Source: Chromatiales bacterium
GTDB lineage: Bacteria > Pseudomonadota > Gammaproteobacteria > Chromatiales > Chromatiaceae
Reading direction: 5' to 3'
Assembly (NCBI GenBank): GCA_028280505.1
Contig: JANQLO010000048.1
Coordinates: 62,001-126,000, forward strand
Length of the DNA stretch: 64,000 bases
Shown: positions 16,294 through 27,629 of the stretch, piece by piece
Position numbering within the stretch: position 1 is the first letter of the stretch
Layout of the letters: every line of letters starts with the position of its first letter
The notes under the pieces: generated by a model
Seen by the model: only the letters and a program-made list of their open reading frames with translations
Database searches by the model: none
What the model was told of the DNA's origin: nothing
Program-made: the position numbers and the translations under genes

Positions 16294-18201
16294 TTAACTC
16301 ATTTTGCCCGGATAATCCGCAATACCCGGGTCGGCAGAGACACCGACCAGATGGGGGTGATTGATCTTCGGTAGTTTGAGGACATTGTCCGAACCCTTCT
16401 TGGCCAGGATGTAATCACGCACCACATCCCACATCAGACGCCCTTCGGGTGTACGGTTCACGGTCGCCCAACCGGCCACGCTGTAAGTGGTACCGGCCTC
16501 GATGACATGACCGTTGTCGAGTTGTGCATTGCTGATGCGTTGCCCCAGCGGCTTGCCCGGTTCGATGGTGTAATCCAGGCCACCGACACGAACCATGTCG
16601 CCACCGGATTGTAGATAGGGATCGGGATCGAACAGATTGTCGGCCACGCCTTCGAGCATGTTGATAATATCGGCGCCGGTCATCTCGGTAACATAAGTCT
16701 CAGCGTAGGTCATGGCACATTGGGTCATGACGTCTTCCATAGTGATCCAATCGCCTTCCAGGGTCGAGGTGCCCCAGCGCACACCGGCCGACAATGCGAT
16801 GTCGGCGTCATACTCGTGGCGCAAGGCATTGCATAAGACCTGATCCCAGGTACCCATGAAATTGCCGCGCCGATACAGCGTGCGATCGGCAATCGCCAGT
16901 TTTTCCGACAGGATCTCTTCGAAAGTCTTGCCGACTCGCGACTTGTTGAAAAACAGTTCGGTGCGCCGTGACTCGACGATACTCTCGTCATATTTGGTCT
17001 GACGCATCTGGGTGATGTAGGCCTCCATCTCCTTGTCGGCCGGCAACCACTCGGCGAATACCGGCAGCATCTTGTAGTGCATACCCTTGATTTCACCGCC
17101 TTGGATATCGAAGTCCATGACGCCGACGTATTTGCTGTTGGAACCGGCATTGGTCACCCAGCACTCGCCACCGGCGACATTCTTCACCTTGACCGGTTTG
17201 GGCATACCGTCATGGGTATGGCCGCCGAATACGGCATTCAGGCCGGGCACTCGCTCGGCCATCTTGATATCGACGTCCATACCGTTGTGCGACAACAGCA
17301 CGATCGCATCGGGGCTTTCCTCTTCGCGAATCTGCTCGACCAGGGAGATCATATCGTCCTCGCGCAGTCCGAATGACCAGTCGGGAAAAAACTCCTGCGG
17401 GTTGGCATTCGCGGTACGCGGAAAGGCCTGACCAACGATCGCGATGCGCGCACCGTTGACCTCTTTGATCACATAGGGCTGGAAGGCATGTCCGGTGTCT
17501 TCATCGAATAGTCCGCGGCCGTCGAACTTTTCGGTCATGGCGAAATACTCGTCACTGAACAGGGAGTCCGGCTTCACCCGTACGTTTTGACCGATGAAAT
17601 CACCCTTGAACAATGCAACGTTGGATAACACCTCGTTCTCGCGATAGGTGAACTCCCAGTGGCCGACCATAACGTCCAGCCCGAGAATATTGGAGGCTTC
17701 GACCATATCGACCCCGCGAGTCCACAGCGAAGTACCCGAGCCCTGCCACAAATCGCCACCATCGACGGTGAGCGTGTTCTGTTGCCCTCCGGCCTGGTCG
17801 CGCAAGATATCGAGTAAGGTCTTTAGATGTGCGAAACCGCCGGTACGACCGTACTTCGAAGCCGCCGCATCAAAGTCGAGATAGCTGTAGGCGTGAGACT
17901 CGGGCGTTCCAGGCTTCAGACCCATTGCCTCAAGCAGTTTCTTACCCACCAGGTGCGGCGGACGACCGAAGGCCTCACCAACGCCGAGATTGACGTTCGG
18001 TTCGCGGAAATACACCGGCTTTAGCTGGCCATGGACATCGGTGATGTGAAGGATGCGGACATTACCTTTCATCGGCAGGTCGTAAAAACCCTTGGGCATT
18101 TTGGTACCGCTAAAGGCCTTGCTCGAAAGAATGGGAGCTGCAGTTGCCGCAGCACCCAGACCCATCACCTTGAGGAAATCACGACGGTCAATCTTGGGCA
18201 T
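16294..18201 (-). CDS. soxB: Thiosulfohydrolase SoxB
   Basis: 635 residues with a Tat signal (IDRRDFLKVMGLGAAAT, R6-R7). The calcineurin-like metallophosphoesterase domain has the dimanganese motifs TDVHGQ (D55, H57), a GGDLWQGS block, GHWEFTY, SHNGMDVD and GGHTHDGMP; the GHWEFTY form is typical of SoxB rather than 5'-nucleotidase. A C-terminal 5'-nucleotidase domain follows. In the periplasm SoxB hydrolyses the sulfonate group from the SoxY-bound thiosulfate intermediate, releasing sulfate. No other sox gene lies nearby, as in purple sulfur bacteria where sox genes are scattered. Confidence 0.95.
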   Translation of the reverse strand: MPKIDRRDFLKVMGLGAAATAAPILSSKAFSGTKMPKGFYDLPMKGNVRILHITDVHGQLKPVYFREPNVNLGVGEAFGRPPHLVGKKLLEAMGLKPGTPESHAYSYLDFDAAASKYGRTGGFAHLKTLLDILRDQAGGQQNTLTVDGGDLWQGSGTSLWTRGVDMVEASNILGLDVMVGHWEFTYRENEVLSNVALFKGDFIGQNVRVKPDSLFSDEYFAMTEKFDGRGLFDEDTGHAFQPYVIKEVNGARIAIVGQAFPRTANANPQEFFPDWSFGLREDDMISLVEQIREEESPDAIVLLSHNGMDVDIKMAERVPGLNAVFGGHTHDGMPKPVKVKNVAGGECWVTNAGSNSKYVGVMDFDIQGGEIKGMHYKMLPVFAEWLPADKEMEAYITQMRQTKYDESIVESRRTELFFNKSRVGKTFEEILSEKLAIADRTLYRRGNFMGTWDQVLCNALRHEYDADIALSAGVRWGTSTLEGDWITMEDVMTQCAMTYAETYVTEMTGADIINMLEGVADNLFDPDPYLQSGGDMVRVGGLDYTIEPGKPLGQRISNAQLDNGHVIEAGTTYSVAGWATVNRTPEGRLMWDVVRDYILAKKGSDNVLKLPKINHPHLVGVSADPGIADYPGKMS

Positions 18202-18414
18202 AATGCTGTTCTCGCAGGAATTGGTAATTATGTAGTCATCACGCGCAGACCCGTCGCATGTCCAATCCGACGCGACGGATGCTGGAGTGTATCAATGCCC
18301 CGGTTCGCGCTCTACCCACGGCATCCCGGTGTTTTTTCACTCCATGGGACACCGGCTGGCGCCGACAGGTTCTAAGCCGTATCCTCCCGACCCTCGTTTA
18401 GACGCAGGCCGCCG

Positions 18415-19563
18415 ATGTTTATTCCCGCACGCACCGCCGCTCTCGCCTTACTCGCGCTGTGCGGCCTGTTCTCTCCCGCGATGGCCGATGTGGTCAAGCC
18501 CGCCCTGGTCGAAATCAGTGTATTCAGCGAAGGCCGGTTTCGGGTCGAGATCCGCGCCAGTATCGAGGCTCTGTTAACCGGCATTAATGCCCAATATCAG
18601 GACACCACGCAGGCACCCACCGCCGAGGAGTATGACGAACTGCGCGTGCTCGAAGCCGCCGATCTGATGCGCGAATTCGAACCGTTTCGCCAAACCATGT
18701 TGCAGAAGATCGCACTGCGTCTCGACGGACAACGTGCGGACATGCGAATCGCCAAGGTCGATATCCCGGCGCCGGGCTATACCAAGGTGCCGAGGATCAG
18801 CCTGATCGCGCTCGAGGGCGAGGTACCGGCACGGACACGCACGCTCACCTGGTACTACCCGGCCGCATTTGGCGACAACGCGGTGCGCGTGCGCCAGGTC
18901 GACGAAACCAATGCGAAATGGCACTGGTCCGGTTGGCAATGGATTCGCAACGACTCCGTCAGCGAATCCTTTTCGTTGACCGAGGTGTTCAGTCCACCGG
19001 GCACGCTCGACATCATCGCCGAGTACATCGGAGCCGGCTTCGATCACATCATACCGGCAGGTCTTGATCATATTCTTTTCGTGCTCGGCCTTTTCCTGTT
19101 GAGCACGCGGCTGAGCACGCTGTTGTGGCAAGTGACCATGTTCACTATCGCCCATTCGATCACGCTGGCAATGGCAATGACCGGCCTGATCGATTTGCCG
19201 GCACGCGTGGTCGAACCATTGATCGCACTATCGATCGCCTATATCGGCGTCGAGAACATCTGGCATCGGGGTTTGCATAAAAGCCGCTTGGCCCTGGTGT
19301 TCGCCTTTGGGCTATTGCATGGATTGGGCTTCGCCAGTCTGCTGTCGGATTTCGGCATGCCCGACGGTGCTTTTGCCACTGCGCTGATTGCATTCAACAT
19401 CGGCGTCGAATTCGGTCAACTCGCGGTGTTGGCCGGAGCCTATCTGGCGATCGGTTTCTGGTTCGGTGACAAGCCTTACTATCGCCAGGTAATCGTCATC
19501 CCGGCATCGCTGGTCATTGCATTGGTCGGATTGTACTGGACCTGGGATCGTCTGAGTTTCTGA
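18415..19563 (+). CDS. HupE/UreJ-type membrane protein with exported N-terminal domain
   Basis: 382 residues. A signal peptide (about 1-24) is followed by an exported, mainly beta domain of about 165 residues, and then five to six membrane helices starting at FDHIIPAGLDHILFVLGLFLLS. The His/Asp-rich first helix (GLDHILF, TIAHSITLAMAM, HGLGFASLL) is typical of the HupE/UreJ_2 family, thought to move nickel, cobalt or related metals. It is convergent with the large PilZ-EAL gene, 27 bases away. The 213-base region upstream (18202-18414) has no gene. The substrate is unknown. Confidence 0.78.
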   Translation: MFIPARTAALALLALCGLFSPAMADVVKPALVEISVFSEGRFRVEIRASIEALLTGINAQYQDTTQAPTAEEYDELRVLEAADLMREFEPFRQTMLQKIALRLDGQRADMRIAKVDIPAPGYTKVPRISLIALEGEVPARTRTLTWYYPAAFGDNAVRVRQVDETNAKWHWSGWQWIRNDSVSESFSLTEVFSPPGTLDIIAEYIGAGFDHIIPAGLDHILFVLGLFLLSTRLSTLLWQVTMFTIAHSITLAMAMTGLIDLPARVVEPLIALSIAYIGVENIWHRGLHKSRLALVFAFGLLHGLGFASLLSDFGMPDGAFATALIAFNIGVEFGQLAVLAGAYLAIGFWFGDKPYYRQVIVIPASLVIALVGLYWTWDRLSF

Positions 19564-19590
19564 TCGGTTTGCGCAGCGACATCGATACAT

Positions 19591-22500
19591 TTACGCCGTC
19601 TGCTGTAGAATCAAATCGTCCATAAGCATCGGCGGTGAAATTCGATAGCCTTGGCCGTAGTCGACACCGATCTCACGCACATGACGTAAAATCTGATCAT
19701 CGGCCACGTACTCCGCTATCGTCTGCTTGCCGAGAAAATGTCCGATATCGTTAATCGACTTCACCACGGCGAGATCGGCTCGGTCGGCAGCAATCTTACG
19801 CACGAACACGCCATCGATTTTCAACCAATCGACGGGTAATTCCTTCAAGTAGGAATAGGACGCCAGACCGCTACCGAAATCGTCCAGAGCGACTCGACAA
19901 CCCAGGGCCTTGAGTTCCCGCACAATGCCCGCGCCGAGTTGTAGATCGGCAACCGCGGCCGTTTCGGTCACCTCGAAACTCACCCATGACGGATCGATCC
20001 GGTGTTGTGAGAAAAGCTGTCTCACAAAATCGACAAACCCGGGGTCACTGACCGTTTGTCCCGAAAGATTGATGGCAAAACCATGCAGACGAGACATCTG
20101 TTCACGTTGTACAGCCACCCATTCGATCACCGACTGCGTCACCCAACGGTCGATGGCACGCATTCGTCGATAACGCTCGGCTGCCGCAATGAACTCGTTG
20201 AGTGGCAGTGCATCGCCCGCATCTCCGCCGACATCGAGCAACACTTCGTAATGCGGTTGCAACTCGTCACCGGGGCGCAGCGGAACAATCGGCTGACAAC
20301 GCAAGCGTAGCCGACCATGATCCAAGGCCTCATCGACTTGCGCAACACGCTGTGCAGATACCCGTCGCTCGGCGATATCCGGGTCGTCCTCACGATAAAC
20401 CAACACCGAATTACCGCCCGCGTCCTTGGCCGCCGCAATGGCATTGTCGGCAGCCTGCAGTAAACCGCCTGCACTGTCTTTCGTACCTGCGAGAGGTACC
20501 AAACCACCCGACGCACTCAAAGCCAATGCCTGGCCTGGCCAGTCGAACTCGAGCCGGTCGAATACTTCGCAAATCGTCTCGGCGTGTTGCAGCGCCTCGG
20601 AAGGATCGCCTTCATGTATCAGCAACCCGAATCGATCACCACCGAGATGTGACAACAGCCTTACGTCCACCTCCCGTTCGAGCATGCGAGCGATGGCGAT
20701 CAACAGCCGGTCACCCGTATCGTAGCCATGAATGTCATTGATCAGGCGAAACTGATCCAGATCGACACACAACAAAGCGCCCTTGTCCGTGCCGCGCTCA
20801 CCCAAGCCGACGAACTGCTCCAAACCCGCTTGGAACTGTTGCCGATTGATCAAACCCGTCAGCGAATCGTGGCTGGTCTGATGTTCGAGTTCGCGTTCCA
20901 TGCGCCCAAGCAGCGCATCCACGGCGCGATCGCTTGGCGGTCTTCCATCTTCAGGTGTCAATTCGATGGTTCGACGATACAAACCCTGCATCAAATCGGC
21001 CCACGAGATGTCGCGCGCGCGCAGGCCCCGATGATCGACCGTGACAAACGACGATCGATCGTCACGAATCCAGGCCACGCGCAATTCCTGCGGCCCATCC
21101 GGACTATCGAGCACCGTCAGGCCGTCACCTACGCGGATCGCCGCACAACGGGCGTCGAGGGTATCCCGGGCAGCGCTTGGCATGTCCACCGATAATACGC
21201 TCGGATCGGCTTTCGAACGTATATCGTTCATTGCCGGCATTTTTATCAACGGCACATCTGAACTCTCAGAACCCGTCAACGCATTGCGTAAACCGTGCTC
21301 GACCTTGTTACGCCGAAACGGATCGAACGCCACGGTAGCCAATTCCTGTTCTATGCGATCATACAGCTGCACACCATCGAGACGATCGGATCGGTCTTCG
21401 AACGCTTGACCGCCGAGTGCAGCGACCAGATCGTCGAGCAACTTCAGTAATTCAACATAGGCGTCCTGTGTTCCTTCACCCTTGAGCGCCGCAAGTTCGA
21501 GTACGGCACGCCAACCGACGTCGAGCAGCTCGGGTAGAATCGTAGGCACGTCACGTCCCGCATAACGCTGATTGATGTCGTTCAACACGGCTCGGCGAGT
21601 ACGCCTGATGCGATCGCGTCCCTCGGCGGCAGCCGCCACGCGGGTGACGTTACGCTGGTAATTACGGCTTTGCCTGCCGTTCAATGTATCGAGCGCGGCG
21701 GCTATGGCCTTGAGGGTCGCCGTATCGGTCACACCGGATGCAAGCGGCTGCAACAGATCGCTGACCTGTTGCCTCAGCGGGTCATCCGCCGGCACGATAT
21801 CCGATCGTGGGCGGAACATCTGTAAATGCCCCAATGCATCGACGATCTTCCGTAACGGTTGGTCCGGGTTTTGAAAAAAGCCGGGATCGCGCTTTGCCTC
21901 ACAAGTGAGCGGCTCTTCCAACAATTCCAGCCATTCTGCAGCACTGCCCGCCATGCTCGGCAGTTCAGCGACTTCCGCTATCAAATCATGCGCGAGCGCA
22001 CCGCGCTGCGCCTGCTCCCGTTCCAATAGGCGTGCCAAAAGCTGTTTGTCGATCGTAACGGTGCCGGACACACCGCTGCCTGAACTGTCGCCGGTATCGG
22101 CGCCAGCCTCTTGCGCCACAGATTCGGCATCCCGCTGAACACCGGTCCGCCGCGGTTCCGCGGTTCTGACAATCGATGGCTTGGGAACCGAAGGCGCGGC
22201 CGGCACACCCGATTCGTCGAGCACTTTGTCGAAGGACGCATATAAACTGCCGAGTTCGCGCGACAACAGTCTTGCGGCATTGTCGAACAATATCTTGCGT
22301 GTTGTTCCGCCCAGATCCAGTTCACCAACCACTTCTTGCAAAGCCGCGGCAAAGTGCTGCGGAACAAACGGGACAGCCGGGGGTGACGGTAGCTCGGGGC
22401 GATGCAGTGTGGCCATACGCGAGGACAGGGCGTTCAAGCGCTCACCGAATTCTCCGTCCAATAGATTGGTAACACGCGAAGCTTCGAGCCAACGTTCAAA

Positions 22501-23163
22501 ATCGTCAGGCTCGACCAGACTCAGTTCATCTTCAGCGTCGTCGCTCGCTTGCGCAACGACCTCCATAGAATTCTTGCCTTCAGCCTGACGCAGCACTGCG
22601 CCGATAACAGCATCGTTCTGCCTCAACTGGTCGATAAGGCTCATCTCGGCGTATACGCGCTGACGTTCGCTGTCAGGCACCCCTCGGTCCAGTACTTCGA
22701 ACAACGCCTTTTCGACATCGCGTAACAATTCGTCTTGAAAAGACGGCAAAACACCGTTAGCCAGATGCCTGAATTTGGACAAAAGACGCGCTTCACCGCC
22801 AACCGGCGGCCGATGCGGCTCATCCTGTCGGTCTATTTGGATATGTTGCTTTAGCAGCTCGAAGGATTCACCCAGGGGTGAGGCAAAACTAACGCCCAGA
22901 TAGTCGTCTCTAAACCAAGCGATCGTCGCTTCCAAAACAATCGGACGCGCACCCTCGGGCGTCTCCGGGCGAACGGAAACGCTAATTACCGCTCCTCGTT
23001 CGATTGCCGTTCGCTGTGCTTGAGAGACCTGTTGAAGCAACAAACCGCCACGACAGCAGTCGCGAACCACACAAGCGGACTTGGTGCCGTCAGATTGGGT
23101 GATCTGGCCGACCAATTGGATTTCGAATCGCTCGAAACGACGCCGTTCGGTGCTATCCGCCAT
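19591..23163 (-). CDS. PilZ-DUF1631-GGDEF-EAL cyclic-di-GMP protein
   Basis: 1190 residues. An N-terminal PilZ-like domain (RRRFERFEIQLVGQI...DCCRGGLLL, about 7-115) is followed by a long helical DUF1631-type region (about 120-740), a GGDEF domain with the altered motif GGDRF (about 840) and an EAL domain (about 950-1185). In the EAL domain the signature is EVL (HYEVLL), while FEVTET, DDFGSG and LKIDG metal and catalytic motifs are present. The cyclase is probably inactive; the phosphodiesterase may work. It is probably cytoplasmic and joins c-di-GMP binding to degradation. Confidence 0.85.
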   Translation of the reverse strand: MADSTERRRFERFEIQLVGQITQSDGTKSACVVRDCCRGGLLLQQVSQAQRTAIERGAVISVSVRPETPEGARPIVLEATIAWFRDDYLGVSFASPLGESFELLKQHIQIDRQDEPHRPPVGGEARLLSKFRHLANGVLPSFQDELLRDVEKALFEVLDRGVPDSERQRVYAEMSLIDQLRQNDAVIGAVLRQAEGKNSMEVVAQASDDAEDELSLVEPDDFERWLEASRVTNLLDGEFGERLNALSSRMATLHRPELPSPPAVPFVPQHFAAALQEVVGELDLGGTTRKILFDNAARLLSRELGSLYASFDKVLDESGVPAAPSVPKPSIVRTAEPRRTGVQRDAESVAQEAGADTGDSSGSGVSGTVTIDKQLLARLLEREQAQRGALAHDLIAEVAELPSMAGSAAEWLELLEEPLTCEAKRDPGFFQNPDQPLRKIVDALGHLQMFRPRSDIVPADDPLRQQVSDLLQPLASGVTDTATLKAIAAALDTLNGRQSRNYQRNVTRVAAAAEGRDRIRRTRRAVLNDINQRYAGRDVPTILPELLDVGWRAVLELAALKGEGTQDAYVELLKLLDDLVAALGGQAFEDRSDRLDGVQLYDRIEQELATVAFDPFRRNKVEHGLRNALTGSESSDVPLIKMPAMNDIRSKADPSVLSVDMPSAARDTLDARCAAIRVGDGLTVLDSPDGPQELRVAWIRDDRSSFVTVDHRGLRARDISWADLMQGLYRRTIELTPEDGRPPSDRAVDALLGRMERELEHQTSHDSLTGLINRQQFQAGLEQFVGLGERGTDKGALLCVDLDQFRLINDIHGYDTGDRLLIAIARMLEREVDVRLLSHLGGDRFGLLIHEGDPSEALQHAETICEVFDRLEFDWPGQALALSASGGLVPLAGTKDSAGGLLQAADNAIAAAKDAGGNSVLVYREDDPDIAERRVSAQRVAQVDEALDHGRLRLRCQPIVPLRPGDELQPHYEVLLDVGGDAGDALPLNEFIAAAERYRRMRAIDRWVTQSVIEWVAVQREQMSRLHGFAINLSGQTVSDPGFVDFVRQLFSQHRIDPSWVSFEVTETAAVADLQLGAGIVRELKALGCRVALDDFGSGLASYSYLKELPVDWLKIDGVFVRKIAADRADLAVVKSINDIGHFLGKQTIAEYVADDQILRHVREIGVDYGQGYRISPPMLMDDLILQQTA

Positions 23164-23346
23164 GATGGGAAGCTACCCGTCAAAGCGACGCGGGTGTTCG
23201 CTCCAGAGGGGCCTGGTCTCCTTATTCCGTGCTTTCCTCCGGTAATTAACGACCGATTCGGCGAGGCCTTCAACCCTAAATGCTCATTTAGTTTGCGGGG
23301 AGAATACCTCGCAATACCGAACGCCCAGACTTGGACTCAGTCCAAA

Positions 23347-23820
23347 TCAGCTTGGATCACGTCTGACGCGCACCAATTCGAAACCCAATTTGACGTAATC
23401 GTTGATCTGCGCGGGCGCAGATGCCGCGACATCGACATAATCCGGGAAGTCCTCGGGTACGTTACCGTCCCAACTGGCATGAACGGCACAGACGTGCAAA
23501 CCGATATTCTGGCCCTGCAACGCCCGGGCTTCGGCGTGCAATTGCGCCAAAGGGCCATCGGCCTCGCGCGCCAGCAGACCGAACTGCTCCCGGCCGTGAG
23601 TCACGACGGCAATGGATAGATCAGGAAAACGCTCGCGTAGGCGTTCGCTCAAACGGGCCACTTTGGGGAGGGCCCAGTCAAGCGCATCGACCTCGCCTTC
23701 GACCACCTCAAACACCACACCGGCGGGCGGCTCGGCGGCTTCGATGAGGCGATCGACCTCGGGTTGCGCGACACTCGCGACACTCAGGCAAAGCAAAATG
23801 GCGATCAGGCTGACTCGCAT
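23347..23820 (-). CDS. Exported DsrE-like protein
   Basis: 157 residues from the ATG at 23820, which follows GGAGGTG; the upstream extension to 23955 lacks a start signal. A signal peptide (MRVSLIAILLCLSVASVAQ) precedes a small alpha/beta domain with VVTHGREQFGLL, GLHVCAVHASW and a C-terminal QINDYVKLGFELVRV. This layout, including one cysteine in the second half, resembles DsrE/DsrF-type sulfur-handling proteins that are exported. In a sulfur oxidiser it could carry persulfide in the periplasm, which is inference. It is separated from the PilZ-EAL gene by 183 bases and lies just downstream of metH's 3' end on the same strand. Confidence 0.6.
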   Translation of the reverse strand: MRVSLIAILLCLSVASVAQPEVDRLIEAAEPPAGVVFEVVEGEVDALDWALPKVARLSERLRERFPDLSIAVVTHGREQFGLLAREADGPLAQLHAEARALQGQNIGLHVCAVHASWDGNVPEDFPDYVDVAASAPAQINDYVKLGFELVRVRRDPS

Positions 23821-23918
23821 CGCGGCACCTCCGCTTAAACCGACGATTCGAGCATAGGACAGACCGGGCGGCGAAAAAATTCCACGCGGTATTGCAAACG
23901 CGACCGCCGCTGCCGTCC

Positions 23919-26900
23919 TCAGTCGGGTTCGTAAGCCAGATTGGGAGCCAACCACTTCTCGGCCCGGTCGATCGGCATATCTTTACGCCGGGCATAGTCT
24001 TCGACCTGATCCCTGTTGATTTTACCAATGGCGAAGTAACGTGCCTGCGGATGGGCGAAATACAGACCACTGACCGCAGCGGTCGGCACCATGGCTTTGG
24101 ATTCGGTCAACCAGATACCGGTATTGGCCTCGACGTCCAACAATGTCCAGAGCAGGTCTTTTTCGGTGTGGTCCGGCGAAGCCGGATATCCCATCGCCGG
24201 CCGGATACCTCGGTACTTTTCGGCAATCAGCGCATCGTTGTCCAGGGCCTCGTCAGGCGCATAGGCCCAGAGCCTGGTGCGGACCTCGCGGTGCAACCAT
24301 TCCGTGAGCGCCTCGGCCAGTCGATCGGCCAACGCCTTGAGCATTATCGAGCTGTAGTCATCATGATCGGCATCGAACTCGGCCAGTTTGGTATCGATAC
24401 CCAGCCCGGCGGTTGCGGCAAACCCCCCTATATAATCGGCGATGCCGGTTTCCTTCAATGCAATATAGTCGGCCAACGACTCATTGTATTTCCCGTCGGG
24501 CTGGCGGCCTTGCTTGCGCAGATTATGTAGCGTAGTCAACACTTCTTTGCGTGAATCATCTCGATACACCTCGATGTCGTCACCGACGGCATTGGCCGGA
24601 AACAACCCGACTACCGCTTTCGCGGTCAACCAATGCTCATCGACAATCTTTTCCAGCATCACCCGAGCGTCGTCGAATAACTTGCGGGCTTCCTCACCCT
24701 TCTCCGGGTCATCGAGGATCTTGGGGTACCGCCCCCTTAGCTGCCAGGCGTGAAAGAAAAAGGTCCAGTCGATCAAAGGAATGATGTCGTTGAAATCGAT
24801 ATCGTCTAGCACGGTGATACCGAGACTTTCCGGCTTCACGATAGGTGCAGCATCCCAGTCGATCGGCGTACGGTTAGCCTGCGCCTCGGTCAGACTGACA
24901 TTGTTCTTGGCCTCGTTCTTGGCCGCTCGACGTTCGCGAACCTGATCGTACTCAACCCGCAAGGCGTTCAGATAGGCCGGCTTGTTGTCTTCGGACAGCA
25001 AGGTGCTGGCTACGCCAACCGCACGTGACGCATCCGGCACATAGATGACACCATGTTCGTATTGCGGTTCGATCTTGACCGCAGTGTGGGCTTTCGAGGT
25101 GGTCGCGCCGCCAATCAGCAGCGGCACATCGAAACCCTGCCGGGTCATCTCCTTGGCGACATGGACCATTTCGTCCAGCGACGGGGTAATCAGACCGGAC
25201 AAGCCAATGATGTCGACCTTTTCCTCACGCGCGGTTTGCAGGATTTTTTCTGCAGGCACCATGACCCCGAGATCGACGACCTCATAATTGTTGCATTGTA
25301 AAACGACACCGACGATGTTCTTGCCGATGTCGTGTACATCGCCTTTGACCGTCGCCATCAGGATCTTGCCGTTCGATTCGAGGGTACCCTGCGCAAGCAG
25401 TTCGGCCTTTTCCGCCTCGAGGTACGGCTCGAGATAGGCAACCGCCTTTTTCATCACCCGTGCCGATTTCACCACCTGAGGCAGGAACATCTTGCCGGCA
25501 CCGAACAGATCGCCGACGACATTCATACCGTCCATCAAAGGCCCTTCGATCACATGCAGCGGCCGCTCGGCCTGTTGACGCGCCTCCTCGGTGTCATCGT
25601 CGATGAACTCTGTGATGCCCTTGACCAGCGCATGCTCCAGGCGCTTGCTGACCGGCCAACTACGCCATTCCAGGTCTTCGGGCTTTTCGGCATGAGCCTC
25701 ACCGGCATACTTTGGTGCAATCTCGACCAGGCGCTCGCCAGCCTCGGGATCGCGGTTCAACACGACATTCTCTACGGCATCGCGCAGTTCATCCGGCAGA
25801 TCGTCATAGACCGCTAGCTGGCCGGCGTTGACAATACCCATATCCATGCCGGCTTGGATGGCGTGATACAGGAACACCGCATGGATGGCCTCACGCACCG
25901 GATTATTGCCGCGGAACGAGAAGGACACATTTGACACGCCACCCGAGATCAATGCGAGCGGCAAGCTCCGCTTGATATCGCGCGTCGCCTCGATGAAATC
26001 GACACCATAGTTGTTGTGCTCTTCGATGCCGGTCGCGACGGCGAAGATATTGGGATCGAAAATGATGTCTTCCGGTGGGAAACCGATTTCGTCGACCAAG
26101 ATGCGATAGGCACGGGTACAGATCTCGACCTTGCGGGCCTGAGTGTCGGCCTGACCGACCTCGTCGAAGGCCATAACGATGACCGCGGCACCATAACGTC
26201 GACACAATCGCGCCTGCTCGCGAAACTTGTCCTCGCCCTCTTTCATCGAAATCGAGTTGACGATCGGTTTGCCCTGACTGCAGCGCAGACCGGCCTCGAT
26301 GATCTCCCACTTCGAAGAATCGATCATCAAAGGCACTTTGGCGATGTCGGGCTCCGACGCAACCAAATTGAGGAAGCGCACCATGGCCGCCTCGCCGTCG
26401 AGCATGCCCTCGTCCATATTGACGTCGACGATCTGCGCGCCGTTCTCGACCTGGGCCCGGCAGATATCCAGCGCCTCTTCGTACGCTTCGTTCAGGATCA
26501 GACGCTTGAACTTGGCCGAGCCGGTGACATTGGCCCGTTCACCGACATTCACGAACAAGCTGTCCGCGCCGATGTTGAGCGGTTCCAGACCGGACAGGCG
26601 ACATTCACCCGGTAGTCCCGGCGGGCGTCGTGGTGTTACGCCATCGACCGCCCTGGCAATCGCCGCGATATGATCGGGCGATGATCCGCAACAGCCGCCG
26701 ATGATGTTCAGGAAACCGCTGCGTGCCCATTCGGCAACCTCGCCGGCCATATCCTCGGGCCCCAGGTCGTATTCCCCGAATTCGTTCGGTAGCCCCGCAT
26801 TCGGGTGAGCGTTGACATGGCACTCGGCGATACGCGACATCTCTTCGACGTACTGCCGCAACAGATCGGGACCGAGCGCACAATTCAAACCGATCGAGAT

Positions 26901-27629
26901 CGGCTGCGCATGCCGCAGACTGTTGTAAAAGGCCTCGGTCGTCTGGCCGGAGAGTGTTCTACCGGATGCGTCGGTGATAGTGCCGGAAATCATGACCGGC
27001 GGACGGCCGGCGCCGTCGAGATCATGATCGTCGAAGTATTTCTCGATTGCGAAAATCGCGGCCTTGGCATTCAGCGTGTCGAAAATGGTCTCGACCAACA
27101 GGATATCGGCACCGCCGGTCAGCAGCGCACCGGTCGATTCGTAGTATTGATCGACCAACTCATCGAAACTGCTGTTGCGAAATCCGGGGTCGTTGACATC
27201 AGGCGAGATCGACAAGGTGCGGCTGGTCGGGCCCAATACGCCAGCGACGAAACGCGGCTTGTCCGGTGTGCTGTATTCATCGGCCACCGCACGAGCCAAT
27301 CGGGTCGCGGCCAGGTTGATCTCGTACGCCAAATCCTCCATGTCGTAGTCCGACATCGATACCCGGGTACCGTTGAAGGTATTGGTTTCGATGATGTCCG
27401 CGCCGGCCTCGAGATATTGCGCATGGATATCGCGGATGATGTCCGGCCGGGTGATCGCCAGTAGGTCGTTGTTGCCCTTGAGGTCGGTGTGCCAATCGGC
27501 AAACCGCTCGCCACGATAGTCGACCTCTTCGAGTTTGTGGCGCTGGATCATGGTACCCATTGCACCATCCAGGATCAGGATGCGCTCGGCCATCAGGGCG
27601 TTCAACTGGGCAACAGGATTGCGGGACAT
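23919..27629 (-). CDS. metH: Cobalamin-dependent methionine synthase MetH
   Basis: 1236 residues from the ATG at 27629 ([13 protein letters not shown]); the frame is open for another 88 codons upstream without a plausible start. Domains in order: homocysteine-binding barrel ([11 protein letters not shown]; zinc cysteines in [10 protein letters not shown]), folate-binding barrel ([15 protein letters not shown]), cobalamin module with [11 protein letters not shown], whose His ligates cobalt, and the AdoMet reactivation domain ([15 protein letters not shown]). It transfers a methyl group from 5-methyltetrahydrofolate to homocysteine. Its length is normal (E. coli 1227). No cobalamin or SAH riboswitch is recognisable upstream. 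Confidence 0.97.
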   Translation of the reverse strand: MSRNPVAQLNALMAERILILDGAMGTMIQRHKLEEVDYRGERFADWHTDLKGNNDLLAITRPDIIRDIHAQYLEAGADIIETNTFNGTRVSMSDYDMEDLAYEINLAATRLARAVADEYSTPDKPRFVAGVLGPTSRTLSISPDVNDPGFRNSSFDELVDQYYESTGALLTGGADILLVETIFDTLNAKAAIFAIEKYFDDHDLDGAGRPPVMISGTITDASGRTLSGQTTEAFYNSLRHAQPISIGLNCALGPDLLRQYVEEMSRIAECHVNAHPNAGLPNEFGEYDLGPEDMAGEVAEWARSGFLNIIGGCCGSSPDHIAAIARAVDGVTPRRPPGLPGECRLSGLEPLNIGADSLFVNVGERANVTGSAKFKRLILNEAYEEALDICRAQVENGAQIVDVNMDEGMLDGEAAMVRFLNLVASEPDIAKVPLMIDSSKWEIIEAGLRCSQGKPIVNSISMKEGEDKFREQARLCRRYGAAVIVMAFDEVGQADTQARKVEICTRAYRILVDEIGFPPEDIIFDPNIFAVATGIEEHNNYGVDFIEATRDIKRSLPLALISGGVSNVSFSFRGNNPVREAIHAVFLYHAIQAGMDMGIVNAGQLAVYDDLPDELRDAVENVVLNRDPEAGERLVEIAPKYAGEAHAEKPEDLEWRSWPVSKRLEHALVKGITEFIDDDTEEARQQAERPLHVIEGPLMDGMNVVGDLFGAGKMFLPQVVKSARVMKKAVAYLEPYLEAEKAELLAQGTLESNGKILMATVKGDVHDIGKNIVGVVLQCNNYEVVDLGVMVPAEKILQTAREEKVDIIGLSGLITPSLDEMVHVAKEMTRQGFDVPLLIGGATTSKAHTAVKIEPQYEHGVIYVPDASRAVGVASTLLSEDNKPAYLNALRVEYDQVRERRAAKNEAKNNVSLTEAQANRTPIDWDAAPIVKPESLGITVLDDIDFNDIIPLIDWTFFFHAWQLRGRYPKILDDPEKGEEARKLFDDARVMLEKIVDEHWLTAKAVVGLFPANAVGDDIEVYRDDSRKEVLTTLHNLRKQGRQPDGKYNESLADYIALKETGIADYIGGFAATAGLGIDTKLAEFDADHDDYSSIMLKALADRLAEALTEWLHREVRTRLWAYAPDEALDNDALIAEKYRGIRPAMGYPASPDHTEKDLLWTLLDVEANTGIWLTESKAMVPTAAVSGLYFAHPQARYFAIGKINRDQVEDYARRKDMPIDRAEKWLAPNLAYEPD

